64,000 bases of DNA from Pseudomonas parafulva (GTDB lineage: Bacteria > Pseudomonadota > Gammaproteobacteria > Pseudomonadales > Pseudomonadaceae), in the NCBI RefSeq assembly GCF_002021815.1, contig NZ_CP019952.1:279001-343000 (forward strand), in the 5' to 3' direction. A model generated the notes under the pieces. It had not been told where the DNA came from, did not search any database, and saw only the letters and a program-made list of their open reading frames with translations. Below, in pieces: positions 11,213 to 18,918 of the stretch (positions are counted from its first letter, which is position 1; each line of letters starts with the position of its first letter). Position numbers and translations under genes: made by a program.

Positions 11213-11779
11213 ATGCGCCAGAAACCTACCGTCCTCAGCCGCGAGATCGTCGCCAGCAGCCGCCTGTTCCGAGTCGAGGCCGTCGAGTTGCGCTTCAGCA
11301 ACGGCGTGGAGCGCACCTACGAGCGGCTGGTGGGCCGGGGCAATGGCTATGGTGCGGTGATGATCGTGGCCATGCTCGATGCCGAGCACGCAGTGCTGGT
11401 GGAAGAGTACTGCGGCGGGACTGACGAATATGAACTGTCGCTACCCAAGGGCTTGATCGAACCGGGCGAGGACGTGCTGGCGGCAGCTGACCGGGAGCTC
11501 AAGGAAGAAGCCGGCTTTGGTGCACGGCAACTGGAGCACCTGACCGAGCTTTCCCTGTCCCCGGGCTACATGAGCCAGAAGATCCAGGTGGTACTGGCCA
11601 CCGACCTGTATGAGGAACGGCTGGAGGGCGATGAGCCGGAGCCGATGGGCGTGGACAAGGTCAACCTGCGGGAGCTGTCGGCCTTGGCCATGCACCCGCA
11701 GTTCAGCGAAGGGCGTGCGCTGGCTGCCTTGTACCTGGCGCGTGACCTGCTGATCCAGCGCGGGGTACTGGCACCATGA
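11213..11779 (+). CDS. nudE: ADP compounds hydrolase NudE
   Basis: 188-aa Nudix hydrolase acting on ADP-ribose, NADH, Ap2A/Ap3A-type compounds. The Nudix box is complete: GLIEPGEDVLAAADRELKEE AGFG (G-x5-E-x7-RE-x-x-EE-x-G). SPGYMSQKIQVVLA after the box is the NudE-type downstream segment. GGAG lies 8-9 nt before the ATG. Its TGA overlaps the cysQ ATG (ATGA), so the two are translationally coupled and jointly remove nucleotide by-products. Confidence 0.95.
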   Translation: MRQKPTVLSREIVASSRLFRVEAVELRFSNGVERTYERLVGRGNGYGAVMIVAMLDAEHAVLVEEYCGGTDEYELSLPKGLIEPGEDVLAAADRELKEEAGFGARQLEHLTELSLSPGYMSQKIQVVLATDLYEERLEGDEPEPMGVDKVNLRELSALAMHPQFSEGRALAALYLARDLLIQRGVLAP

Positions 11780-12594
11780 ACGATCAGCAATTGATGCAGG
11801 ACGTGGTGGCGTTGGCGCTGTCGGCGGGCGAGGCGATCCTGCCGTTCTGGCGCGCTGATGTGGCCGTCGTCAACAAGGCCGACGACTCGCCCGTCACGGC
11901 TGCCGACCTGGCAGCACACCAGGTAATTACAGAGGGCTTGCAGACCCTGGCCCCGCACATTCCCGTCCTGTCCGAAGAAGACTGCGATATCCCGTTGGCG
12001 GAGCGCCAGACGTGGCGCCGTTGGTGGTTGGTCGACCCGCTCGACGGCACCAAGGAGTTCATTGCCGGCAGCGAGGAGTTCACGGTCAACATTGCCTTGA
12101 TCGATCAGGGCGAGGTGGTGTTTGGGGTAGTATCGATGCCCACTTCGGGGCGTTGCTACTTTGGAGGGCGGGCACTGGGTGCCTGGCGAGCGGAGCGGAG
12201 TGAAACCGCGCAGGCCATCCAGGTGCGCGCCACCCCGCCTGCCGGGTCGCCGTTCACCGTGGTTGCCAGCCGCCGGCACTCCAGCCCTCGGCAAGAGGCT
12301 TTGCTGAACGGGTTGAGTACTGCGGTGGGGCCGCTTGAGCTGGTTTCGGTGGGCAGTTCACTGAAGTTCTGCCTGTTGGCCGAAGGCAGCGCCGACTGCT
12401 ACCCACGCTTGGCGCCGACCTCCCAGTGGGACACGGCGGCCGCCCAGGGTGTGGTCGAGGGTGCCGGGGGCGAGGTGATTGAGGTCGACGGCCAACCCTT
12501 CCGGTATCCGGCGCGCGAATCGTTGCTCAATCCCTACTTCCTTGCCCTGCCGGCGGGGGCCCGTTGGCGAGAGGCCTTGCTTGGGCTCGTTTGA
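11776..12594 (+). CDS. cysQ: 3'(2'),5'-bisphosphate nucleotidase CysQ
   Basis: 272 aa, inositol-monophosphatase-fold phosphatase that turns PAP/PAPS into AMP/APS, clearing a by-product of sulfate assimilation. Metal-binding motifs are visible: LSEED (near residue 65), WWLVDPLDGTKEFI (DPLDGT signature), and SQWDTAAAQGVVEGAGG near the C-terminus. It overlaps nudE by four bases. The gene is followed by a repeat pair, not by a clear U-tract terminator. Confidence 0.95.
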   Translation: MNDQQLMQDVVALALSAGEAILPFWRADVAVVNKADDSPVTAADLAAHQVITEGLQTLAPHIPVLSEEDCDIPLAERQTWRRWWLVDPLDGTKEFIAGSEEFTVNIALIDQGEVVFGVVSMPTSGRCYFGGRALGAWRAERSETAQAIQVRATPPAGSPFTVVASRRHSSPRQEALLNGLSTAVGPLELVSVGSSLKFCLLAEGSADCYPRLAPTSQWDTAAAQGVVEGAGGEVIEVDGQPFRYPARESLLNPYFLALPAGARWREALLGLV

Positions 12595-12654
12595 TTGGCG
12601 AGGGTAAGTGTGGCTTTAGGGGTGGAAAATTGTTCATGGGTAGAGGACCGAAAG

Positions 12655-12785
12655 GGCCGCTTTGCGGCCCATCGCGGCACAAGGCCGCTCCTACCCGGAA
12701 ATCGGCTAGCCTCCAGATGTGCCGCTAGGCAGTCGCTCCCCGTGTAGGAGCGGCCTTGTGCCGCGATGGGCCGCAAAGCGGCCCC
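12655..12785. repeat. Inverted pair of REP-type repeats
   Basis: Same unit as at 5751-5875. The left arm reads GGGCCGCTTTGCGGCCCATC then CGCGGCACAAGGCCGCTCC; the right arm is its reverse complement at 12743-12785. Spacing between the arms is about 45 bp. It fills the convergent gap between cysQ and the thioesterase gene. Confidence 0.85.
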
Positions 12786-12836
12786 AGATTCGCGGCGTCA
12801 AGACCGCCTGTTGATCTCCCGCGATCAACCCGCCGC

Positions 12837-13292
12837 TCACCTGTGCAACACATACTGCCCGCTGAACATCACCGCCACTTCATCACTGCCCACATTGCTC
12901 ACCGTTGTTTCCAGCGTCAGCCGTGCCCGCCCACGCCGCTGATACATTGTCAGGAATCGCGACCAGGCCTTCTCGTCCGGAGCAGCGCAACTGGCCACGG
13001 CAGCGCCGGTAACCGGCAGCGGGTAGCTGATCTGCCCCTCCTGAATGACGATATGCCCATCATCGATGCCCAGTTCCTGTAGCCGCAGGTGCAACCAGCC
13101 CCAGCCGGCCAGTACCGCTGCGCAGTAGAGGCTGCCGCCGAACATGGTGTTCTTGTGGTTGACGTTGGCGGCCAAGGGCAGTTGCAGGCGCAGGGTATGC
13201 TGTTGCCAGTCCAGTACCTCCAGGCTCATGTCCCGGGTCAATGGAATATCGGTGTGAAGCACTGTCTGCAGCGGGTGAATCGGCTCGCTCAT
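12837..13292 (-). CDS. YiiD C-terminal-type thioesterase
   Basis: 151 aa hotdog-fold protein resembling the C-terminal domain of E. coli YiiD. The NHKNTMFGGSLYCAAVLAGW segment is the family's central-helix signature (N-x-x-x-T-x-F-G-G-S). The ATG at 13292 shares one base with the TGA of the sigma-54 regulator gene (TGATG), so it is the third gene of a coupled minus-strand operon with that two-component system. Predicted to hydrolyse a thioester of unknown identity; the link to the signalling genes is positional. Confidence 0.82.
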   Translation of the reverse strand: MSEPIHPLQTVLHTDIPLTRDMSLEVLDWQQHTLRLQLPLAANVNHKNTMFGGSLYCAAVLAGWGWLHLRLQELGIDDGHIVIQEGQISYPLPVTGAAVASCAAPDEKAWSRFLTMYQRRGRARLTLETTVSNVGSDEVAVMFSGQYVLHR

Positions 13293-14695
13293 CAACGGGT
13301 TTCCTCATGGTCGTCGTGGCCACCGCTACCGCCTTCGAAGCTCAGGCCATGCTTGCGCAACTTGTCGTGCAGCGTCTTGCGTGGAACACCCAGCGCTTCG
13401 GCAAGGCTACGCAGCGAGCCGTGCGGCTGAGCAAGTTCAGCCGTGATCAACGAGCGCTCGAAGTGCTCGACCTGCTCGCTCAGGTTGCCGGTGACGGGGG
13501 CGGGAGCGTGGGTTGCAGGCGGCGCCTGGCCATCGAGCGCCAGTTCCAGCCCGAGGGCGAAGCGTTCGGCCGCGTTTTGCAGCTCGCGCACGTTGCCCGG
13601 CCAGTCATGGCGCAGCAGCAAAGCCCGTTGCGCGGGTTGCAGGGCGTGCGGCCCCAGGCCATGGCGCTGACTGGCGGCATCGGCGAAATGCTGGAAAAGC
13701 ATCAGGATGTCGTCGCCACGTTCGCGCAGCGGCGGAATGCGCAAGGGCGCGACGTTCAGGCGGTAATACAGGTCGGCGCGAAAACGCCCCTGGTCGGCGG
13801 CCTGGCGCAGGTCTTCCTTAGTGGCGGCGATGATGCGGATGTCCAGCGGTATCAGCTGATTGCCACCCAACCGCTCGACCACGCGCTCCTGGAGCATGCG
13901 CAACAGCTTTACCTGCACATCCAGGCTCATGCTTTCGATTTCATCGAGGAACAACGTACCGCCATTGGCGAATTCGAACTTGCCGATGCGGCGTTTTTGC
14001 GCGCCCGTAAAGGCGCCGGGCTCGTGGCCAAACAGCTCGCTCTCGACCACCGATTCGGCCAAAGCGCCAGCGTTGATGGCCACGAAGGGCCCGTCCCGGC
14101 GGCTCGACAGGTCGTGCAGGGCGCGGGCGACCACTTCTTTGCCAGCCCCGGTCTCACCAAGGATCAATACGTCGGCTCGCGTGCCGGCGAGTGCGCCGAT
14201 CTGCTCGCGCAGGCGCTGCATGGCCGCAGACTGGCCCACCAAACGTGTGGCCAGTTGCTGGCGGTCGCTCAATGCCATGCGCAGGCTGCGGTTCTCCAGC
14301 ACTAATTGGCGCAGTGCCAGGGCGCGGCGCACGCTGTCGAGCAGGGCGTCGCTGGCAAAGGGCTTTTCCAGGAAGTCGTAGGCACCGGCGCGCATGGCTT
14401 GTACCGCCAACGGGACATCGCCGTGCCCGGTGATCAAAAGCACCGGTAGCTCGCTGTCCAGGCCATGCAATTGCTCAAGCAGCTGCAGGCCATCGATACC
14501 CGGCATGCGGATATCGCTGACTACAACGCCTGGCCAGTCTGCCGGGATACGCTCGGCCAGGCCATGGGCATCGGCCAATGCCACGACCTTGAGCCCGGCC
14601 AGGTCCAGCGTCTGGCTCAGGGCCTGGCGCAGGTGTGCGTCGTCGTCGACCAGGATCACCTGGGCGCGACTGTCGATCAGTGTTTCGGGGCTCAT
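13292..14695 (-). CDS. Sigma-54-dependent response regulator, DctD-like
   Basis: 467 aa NtrC-family activator. Receiver domain (residues ~12-125) with phospho-acceptor VVVSDIRMPG and the conserved Lys in FLEKPF. AAA+ domain with Walker A GETGAGKE, the sigma-54-contacting GAFTGA loop, and Walker B GGTLFLDEI. C-terminal Fis-type helix-turn-helix (SLRSLAEALGVPRKTLHDKLRKHG). Overlaps the upstream sensor kinase by ATGA. It resembles DctD of C4-dicarboxylate regulation, but no dctA or TRAP transporter gene is adjacent, so the regulon is unknown. Confidence 0.9.
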   Translation of the reverse strand: MSPETLIDSRAQVILVDDDAHLRQALSQTLDLAGLKVVALADAHGLAERIPADWPGVVVSDIRMPGIDGLQLLEQLHGLDSELPVLLITGHGDVPLAVQAMRAGAYDFLEKPFASDALLDSVRRALALRQLVLENRSLRMALSDRQQLATRLVGQSAAMQRLREQIGALAGTRADVLILGETGAGKEVVARALHDLSSRRDGPFVAINAGALAESVVESELFGHEPGAFTGAQKRRIGKFEFANGGTLFLDEIESMSLDVQVKLLRMLQERVVERLGGNQLIPLDIRIIAATKEDLRQAADQGRFRADLYYRLNVAPLRIPPLRERGDDILMLFQHFADAASQRHGLGPHALQPAQRALLLRHDWPGNVRELQNAAERFALGLELALDGQAPPATHAPAPVTGNLSEQVEHFERSLITAELAQPHGSLRSLAEALGVPRKTLHDKLRKHGLSFEGGSGGHDDHEETR

Positions 14696-16506
14696 GCCGA
14701 AGAATCCTCTGAATTGGGCAAGGTGGCACCCGGTGGGGCTACGCGCATTTTCAAGGTCAGCAACGCACCGCCCTCGGGGTGGTTGGCCAGCAGCAGCTCA
14801 CCCCCTAGGGTGCGCATCAGGCTGTCACATATGGCCAGGCCCAAGCCCAGCCCCTGGGTGCGGGTCTTGGTGGTGAAAAAGGGCTCCCTGGCATGCTCCA
14901 GTGCCTGACGGCTGAAGCCGGGGCCGTTGTCGCGAATGGAGAGATAAACGCAATCGTCCTGCTGTTCGGCACTTATCCACAGCCGGCGCGGGTTGGCCTT
15001 CTCGGTCAACGCGTCCAGGGCATTGGCCAGCAAGTTGCCCAGTACCTGGCGCAGGCGGGTTTCGCCCGCCTGTACCCACAGCGTGGCTTCCGGCAGGTCG
15101 CGCACCAGCTCAACCGCCATTGCCCGGCGACGTTTGGCAAGCAGGGCCAGGGCGTCGTCCAGGGCCGGTTGCAGGGCTACGCTCTCCGGAGCGTGGCGGT
15201 CGCGGCGGGCAAAGGCGCGCAGGTGGGCAATGATCGAGGCCATGCGCCCGGTCAGCTCGCCGATCAGTTTCAGGTTGCCGCGCGCGTCTTCGGTACGTTG
15301 GTGGTCCAACAGGATCTCGGCGTTTTCGGCATAGCTGCGAATGGCTGCCAGGGGCTGGTTGAGCTCATGGCTGATACTCGCCGACATGGTGCCCAGCACC
15401 GACAGCTTGCCTGCCTGCACCAGTTCGTCCTGGGCCCTCACGGCCTCCTGCTGGGCATTCTCGCGTTCGAGCACGGCGCTTTTGAGGCGCGCATTGAGCC
15501 CTTCGAGGTCGGCGGTACGCTCGGCCACCCGCTGTTCGAGTTGCTGGCGCCCGCGGGCCTCGAAATCGATGCGGTCCATATAATGACGGCGCCGCTGCAT
15601 CACCAGGCCGGTCAGCAGCACGATGACCAGCAGAGCGCCGGCACCGATGGCCGTGACCGTCTGCGCGGAGCGGTCCACCAGGATGCGCGGCGCAAGTATG
15701 CTGACCTGCCAGCCGGTTTCTGGAATGGCCCGGGTCTGGGTGATCCAGGCATCGTCACTGATCACCAGCGGCTGGGGGGCCTGGGTTGGGTACGGCTGGA
15801 TGGCGATGATGGCCTGGCGCTCGGCTGCGGTCAGCGGCCGGGTAGCGCGAAAACGCCACTCCGGGCGTGACGTGAGGATGACCACGCCGTTGTGATCGGT
15901 CAGCAACAGTTGCTCGGGCGTGCGGCCCCATAAGGTCTCGGTATGATCGAGGTCAACCTTGACAACCAGCACACCGACGGTGCGTTCGCCGTCGCGCACG
16001 GCGGCGGCGAAGAAATAACCCCGCTTCGCGGACGTTGTACCCTGGCCGAAGAAACGACCGAGGTGCCCGGCCATGGCTTCGTTGAAGTAGGGGCGAAACG
16101 CGAAGTTGCGCCCTACGAAGCTGTCGTGTTTGTCCCAGTTTGAGGCCGCCAGGGTATTGCCGCTGACGTCCATGAGGTACATCACCTCGGCGCCGGTCTG
16201 CTGCACGATGTTTTTCAGCAGGCGGTTGGCATTGGTGACCGCTTCCAGGCGAAACGGGTCGGCCAGCACCCCGCGCAGGGCTGGCAAATCGCCAAGGATC
16301 TGCGGCAAGGTTTCATAGCGGTGCAGCGTGCCCAGCAGGTTGGCGACATACAGGTCGAGGGTCTGCCGGTTCTGCGAGGCCAACTCTTGCCGGTAATAGC
16401 GCTCAGCCAGGTGATGCAGCGGCCATAGCAGCGGCACCAGGCACAGCGCCAGTAAAGCCAGGCTGCGCCAGCGAGGGCGGCGAGGAGGGGTGTTCTTGGC
16501 GATCAT
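14692..16506 (-). CDS. Membrane sensor histidine kinase, DctB-like
   Basis: About 604 aa. The N-terminal transmembrane helix (LALLALCLVPLLWPL) is followed by a ~250-residue periplasmic dCache-type sensor (YLMDVSGNTLAASNWD, GRNFAFRPYF, RGYFFAA) and a second helix (AIGAGALLVIVLLTGLVM). A coiled segment leads to the H-box SISHELNQPLAAIRSY and the catalytic domain with NLLANALDA, DNGPGF and GLGLGLAI. The architecture is that of DctB, which senses C4-dicarboxylates. ATG at 16506 is preferred; GTG directly upstream (16509) is also possible. First gene of the kinase-regulator-thioesterase operon. Confidence 0.9.
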   Translation of the reverse strand: MIAKNTPPRRPRWRSLALLALCLVPLLWPLHHLAERYYRQELASQNRQTLDLYVANLLGTLHRYETLPQILGDLPALRGVLADPFRLEAVTNANRLLKNIVQQTGAEVMYLMDVSGNTLAASNWDKHDSFVGRNFAFRPYFNEAMAGHLGRFFGQGTTSAKRGYFFAAAVRDGERTVGVLVVKVDLDHTETLWGRTPEQLLLTDHNGVVILTSRPEWRFRATRPLTAAERQAIIAIQPYPTQAPQPLVISDDAWITQTRAIPETGWQVSILAPRILVDRSAQTVTAIGAGALLVIVLLTGLVMQRRRHYMDRIDFEARGRQQLEQRVAERTADLEGLNARLKSAVLERENAQQEAVRAQDELVQAGKLSVLGTMSASISHELNQPLAAIRSYAENAEILLDHQRTEDARGNLKLIGELTGRMASIIAHLRAFARRDRHAPESVALQPALDDALALLAKRRRAMAVELVRDLPEATLWVQAGETRLRQVLGNLLANALDALTEKANPRRLWISAEQQDDCVYLSIRDNGPGFSRQALEHAREPFFTTKTRTQGLGLGLAICDSLMRTLGGELLLANHPEGGALLTLKMRVAPPGATLPNSEDSSA

Positions 16507-16548
16507 CACATCATTGCGTCAGAAGGGTCTGAAGCAATTATGCGCTAG

Positions 16549-17094
16549 TTAAGGCAGCACTTGTGCTTCTGCCCACGACACGCCCAGCTTGTCCTTGTCT
16601 GAGAGCACAGGCGGCTGTTGCAGACCCCAGTCGATGGCCAGTGTCGGGTCGTCCCAGCGGATGCAGCGGTCGGCCTGTGGGTTGTAGTAGTCGGTGGTCT
16701 TGTACAGAAACTCCGCCGAATCGCCCATCACCGCAAAGCCATGGGCAAAGCCTGCCGGGATCCACAGCTGACGATGGTTTTCCGCCGACAGGTGCACTGC
16801 CACCCACTGGCCGAACGTGGGCGAGTGCCTGCGCACATCCACGGCCACATCGCGGATCTCGCCCTGTACCACGCGCACCAGTTTGCCTTGGGTATTGGCC
16901 ACCTGATAATGCAGCCCACGCAGCACGCCCCGGCCAGAGCGCGAGTGGTTGTCCTGGACGAACTCGACCTTGGCGCCGGTCAGCCGGGCAAACTCGCGGG
17001 CGTTGAAGGACTCGAAGAAAAAACCTCGGCTGTCGCCGAAGACCTTGGGTTCGATGATCAGCACTTCGGGAAGGGTAGTGGGTATCACGTTCAT
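16549..17094 (-). CDS. rfbC: dTDP-4-dehydrorhamnose 3,5-epimerase
   Basis: 181 aa cupin-fold epimerase (RmlC) of dTDP-L-rhamnose synthesis. Visible features are the N-terminal FGDSRGFFFESFN, the catalytic-His segment GVLRGLHYQ, the basic/aspartate segment VAVDVRRHSPTFG, and IPAGFAHGFAVMGDSAEFLYK with the conserved Tyr region (TTDYYNP). It is alone here; the partner genes rmlA, rmlB and rmlD are not in the window. Start MNVIPTTLP with no competing upstream ATG. Confidence 0.93.
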   Translation of the reverse strand: MNVIPTTLPEVLIIEPKVFGDSRGFFFESFNAREFARLTGAKVEFVQDNHSRSGRGVLRGLHYQVANTQGKLVRVVQGEIRDVAVDVRRHSPTFGQWVAVHLSAENHRQLWIPAGFAHGFAVMGDSAEFLYKTTDYYNPQADRCIRWDDPTLAIDWGLQQPPVLSDKDKLGVSWAEAQVLP

Positions 17095-17362
17095 CGGGAA
17101 ACACTCTGCATGCTGTGCGTTATGACCCTAGCTGGCAGAAGCGTGCTTGTCCTGTCGAGCAAGGCGCGCGGCACTGCTCTGGTCAATGCTAGGGTGAAGG
17201 TTGCGCCCGACCGGCGTCACGTATTTGCCGATTATTATCGAAATATTGTGTCGGGCTTATCAGGGTCTTGCGGCATTATTCTGTTTCAACACGGATTTAT
17301 ATCGGTTATAAACGCTTTTTACGCCCATACCCTTCCGGGCAGGGCCATGACAGAGGTCAACG

Positions 17363-18469
17363 ATGAAAACCCTCACTTCCACGCCCCGTGCCGATGGTTT
17401 CCACATGCCCGCCGAATGGGCCCCGCAAACCCAGGTCTGGATGGTCTGGCCCGAGCGGCCGGATAACTGGCGCCTGGGCGGCAAGCCGGCACAGGCGGCC
17501 CATGTCACCCTGGCCAAGGCGATCGCGCGCTTCGAACCGGTCACCGTGGGCGTCTCTGCCGGCCAGTATGAAAACGCGCGTCGCCTGCTGGACCAGCCCA
17601 ATATCCGGGTTGTCGAACTCAGCAGCGACGATGCCTGGGTGCGTGATACCGGCCCCACTTTCGTGGTCAACGACAACGGCGAAGTGCGCGGCGTAGACTG
17701 GGACTTCAACGCCTGGGGCGGCTTCGAGGGTGGCCTGTACGCACCGTGGAACAAAGACGAGGCGTTGGCTGGCAAGGTGCTGGAGATGGAGCGCTGCCAG
17801 CGTTATCGCACCGAAGGGTTCGTGCTCGAAGGCGGCTCGATCCATGTGGACGGCGAAGGCACGGTGATCACCACCGAAGAGTGCCTGCTGAACCACAACC
17901 GTAATCCACACCTGAACCGCGAGCAGATCGAAGCTGTGCTGCGCGACAACCTCGCGGTCGATACCGTGGTCTGGCTGCCCGACGGCCTGTACAACGACGA
18001 AACCGATGGCCATGTCGACAACTTCTGCTGTTACGTGCGCCCAGGTGAAGTGTTACTGGCCTGGACAGATGACGCGAACGACCCCAACTACGCGCGTTGC
18101 CACGCGGCCATGGAAGTGCTGCAGACCACCCGCGACGCCAGGGGACGGGCCTTCGTCGTGCACAAGATGCCAATACCCGGGCCGCTGTACGCCACCGAAG
18201 AGGAATGTGCCGGCGTCGACCAGGTGTCGGGCAGCCAGGAGCGTGACCCTTCGGTGCGTCTGGCAGGCTCGTACGTCAACTTCCTGATCGTCAACGGCGG
18301 CATCATCGCGCCGAGCTTCGACGACCCGGCCGATGCCGAGGCCAAGGCCATACTGTCGAGCATCTTTCCTGACCATGAGGTGGTGATGATCCCTGGGCGG
18401 GAATTGCTGTTGGGCGGCGGTAACATTCATTGCCTGACCCAGCAGCAGCCGGCGCCTGTGCACCGTTGA
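17363..18469 (+). CDS. aguA: Agmatine deiminase
   Basis: 368 aa guanidine-modifying enzyme that converts agmatine to N-carbamoylputrescine and ammonia in arginine-decarboxylase-linked putrescine synthesis. Pentein-fold motifs: [33 protein letters not shown] and the catalytic Cys in [13 protein letters not shown] at the C-terminus. AGAGG about 6 nt upstream supports the ATG at 17363. No aguB is adjacent in this window. The 258-bp upstream spacer is AT-rich and holds no motif I can name. Confidence 0.95.
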   Translation: MKTLTSTPRADGFHMPAEWAPQTQVWMVWPERPDNWRLGGKPAQAAHVTLAKAIARFEPVTVGVSAGQYENARRLLDQPNIRVVELSSDDAWVRDTGPTFVVNDNGEVRGVDWDFNAWGGFEGGLYAPWNKDEALAGKVLEMERCQRYRTEGFVLEGGSIHVDGEGTVITTEECLLNHNRNPHLNREQIEAVLRDNLAVDTVVWLPDGLYNDETDGHVDNFCCYVRPGEVLLAWTDDANDPNYARCHAAMEVLQTTRDARGRAFVVHKMPIPGPLYATEEECAGVDQVSGSQERDPSVRLAGSYVNFLIVNGGIIAPSFDDPADAEAKAILSSIFPDHEVVMIPGRELLLGGGNIHCLTQQQPAPVHR

Positions 18470-18646
18470 TGGCCCGTGGGGCGCGGCGAGGGTGTACGCT
18501 CGCTTCCCAGCCCGGCGACGCCTGGCACGTGTAGTGGCATAGCTTTTGTATTGTTTTTCAAACAGATAGCCCGGTGTCATCGGGTTGTCTGCTTGTAACA
18601 CTACTTGCGTAGGTTAGCTGCTCACGGGCCAGGAGTACGTGTAGAA

Positions 18647-18844
18647 ATGAATGCAGCAAGTGAGTCGGCATTGCGCCCATTGGCACTAGACCATGCATCG
18701 CTCGAGCGTTTGGCGAAGTGGTTGAAGCACCATGGAAGCAGCAGGGTCAGGACGACCGACCCACGACGGCTACTTGCCGGGCGTTACCCCGAAGGGCTGA
18801 TCAGCGAGGCTGAGCTTCATGCGTTGATGGCGGTGTGGCGTTAG
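18647..18844 (+). CDS. Small conserved-looking hypothetical protein (65 aa)
   Basis: Begins MNAASESALRPLALDHASLE with AGGAG 11 nt before the ATG. The protein is basic and Leu/Arg-rich with a likely helical core (RLAKWLKHHGSSRVRTTDPRRLLAGRYPEG...LHALMAVWR). No signal peptide, membrane segment or known motif is recognised. It lies between aguA and the TonB receptor and is followed by a strong hairpin terminator, which favours a real transcript. An ORF beginning at 18605 in the same frame has no better start. Function unknown. Confidence 0.6.
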   Translation: MNAASESALRPLALDHASLERLAKWLKHHGSSRVRTTDPRRLLAGRYPEGLISEAELHALMAVWR

Positions 18845-18882
18845 CCGCGATCCAACGTTCCTCAAACCCTGTAGCACACCGG

Positions 18883-18911
18883 CAGGGGCAGCCTCGCAAA
18901 GGCTGCCCCTG
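18883..18911. terminator. Hairpin terminator between the 65-aa gene and the receptor gene
   Basis: CAGGGGCAGCC-TCGCAAA-GGCTGCCCCTG, an 11-bp perfect stem between convergent genes; T-runs are weak on both sides. Confidence 0.7.
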
Positions 18912-18918
18912 TTGACGT

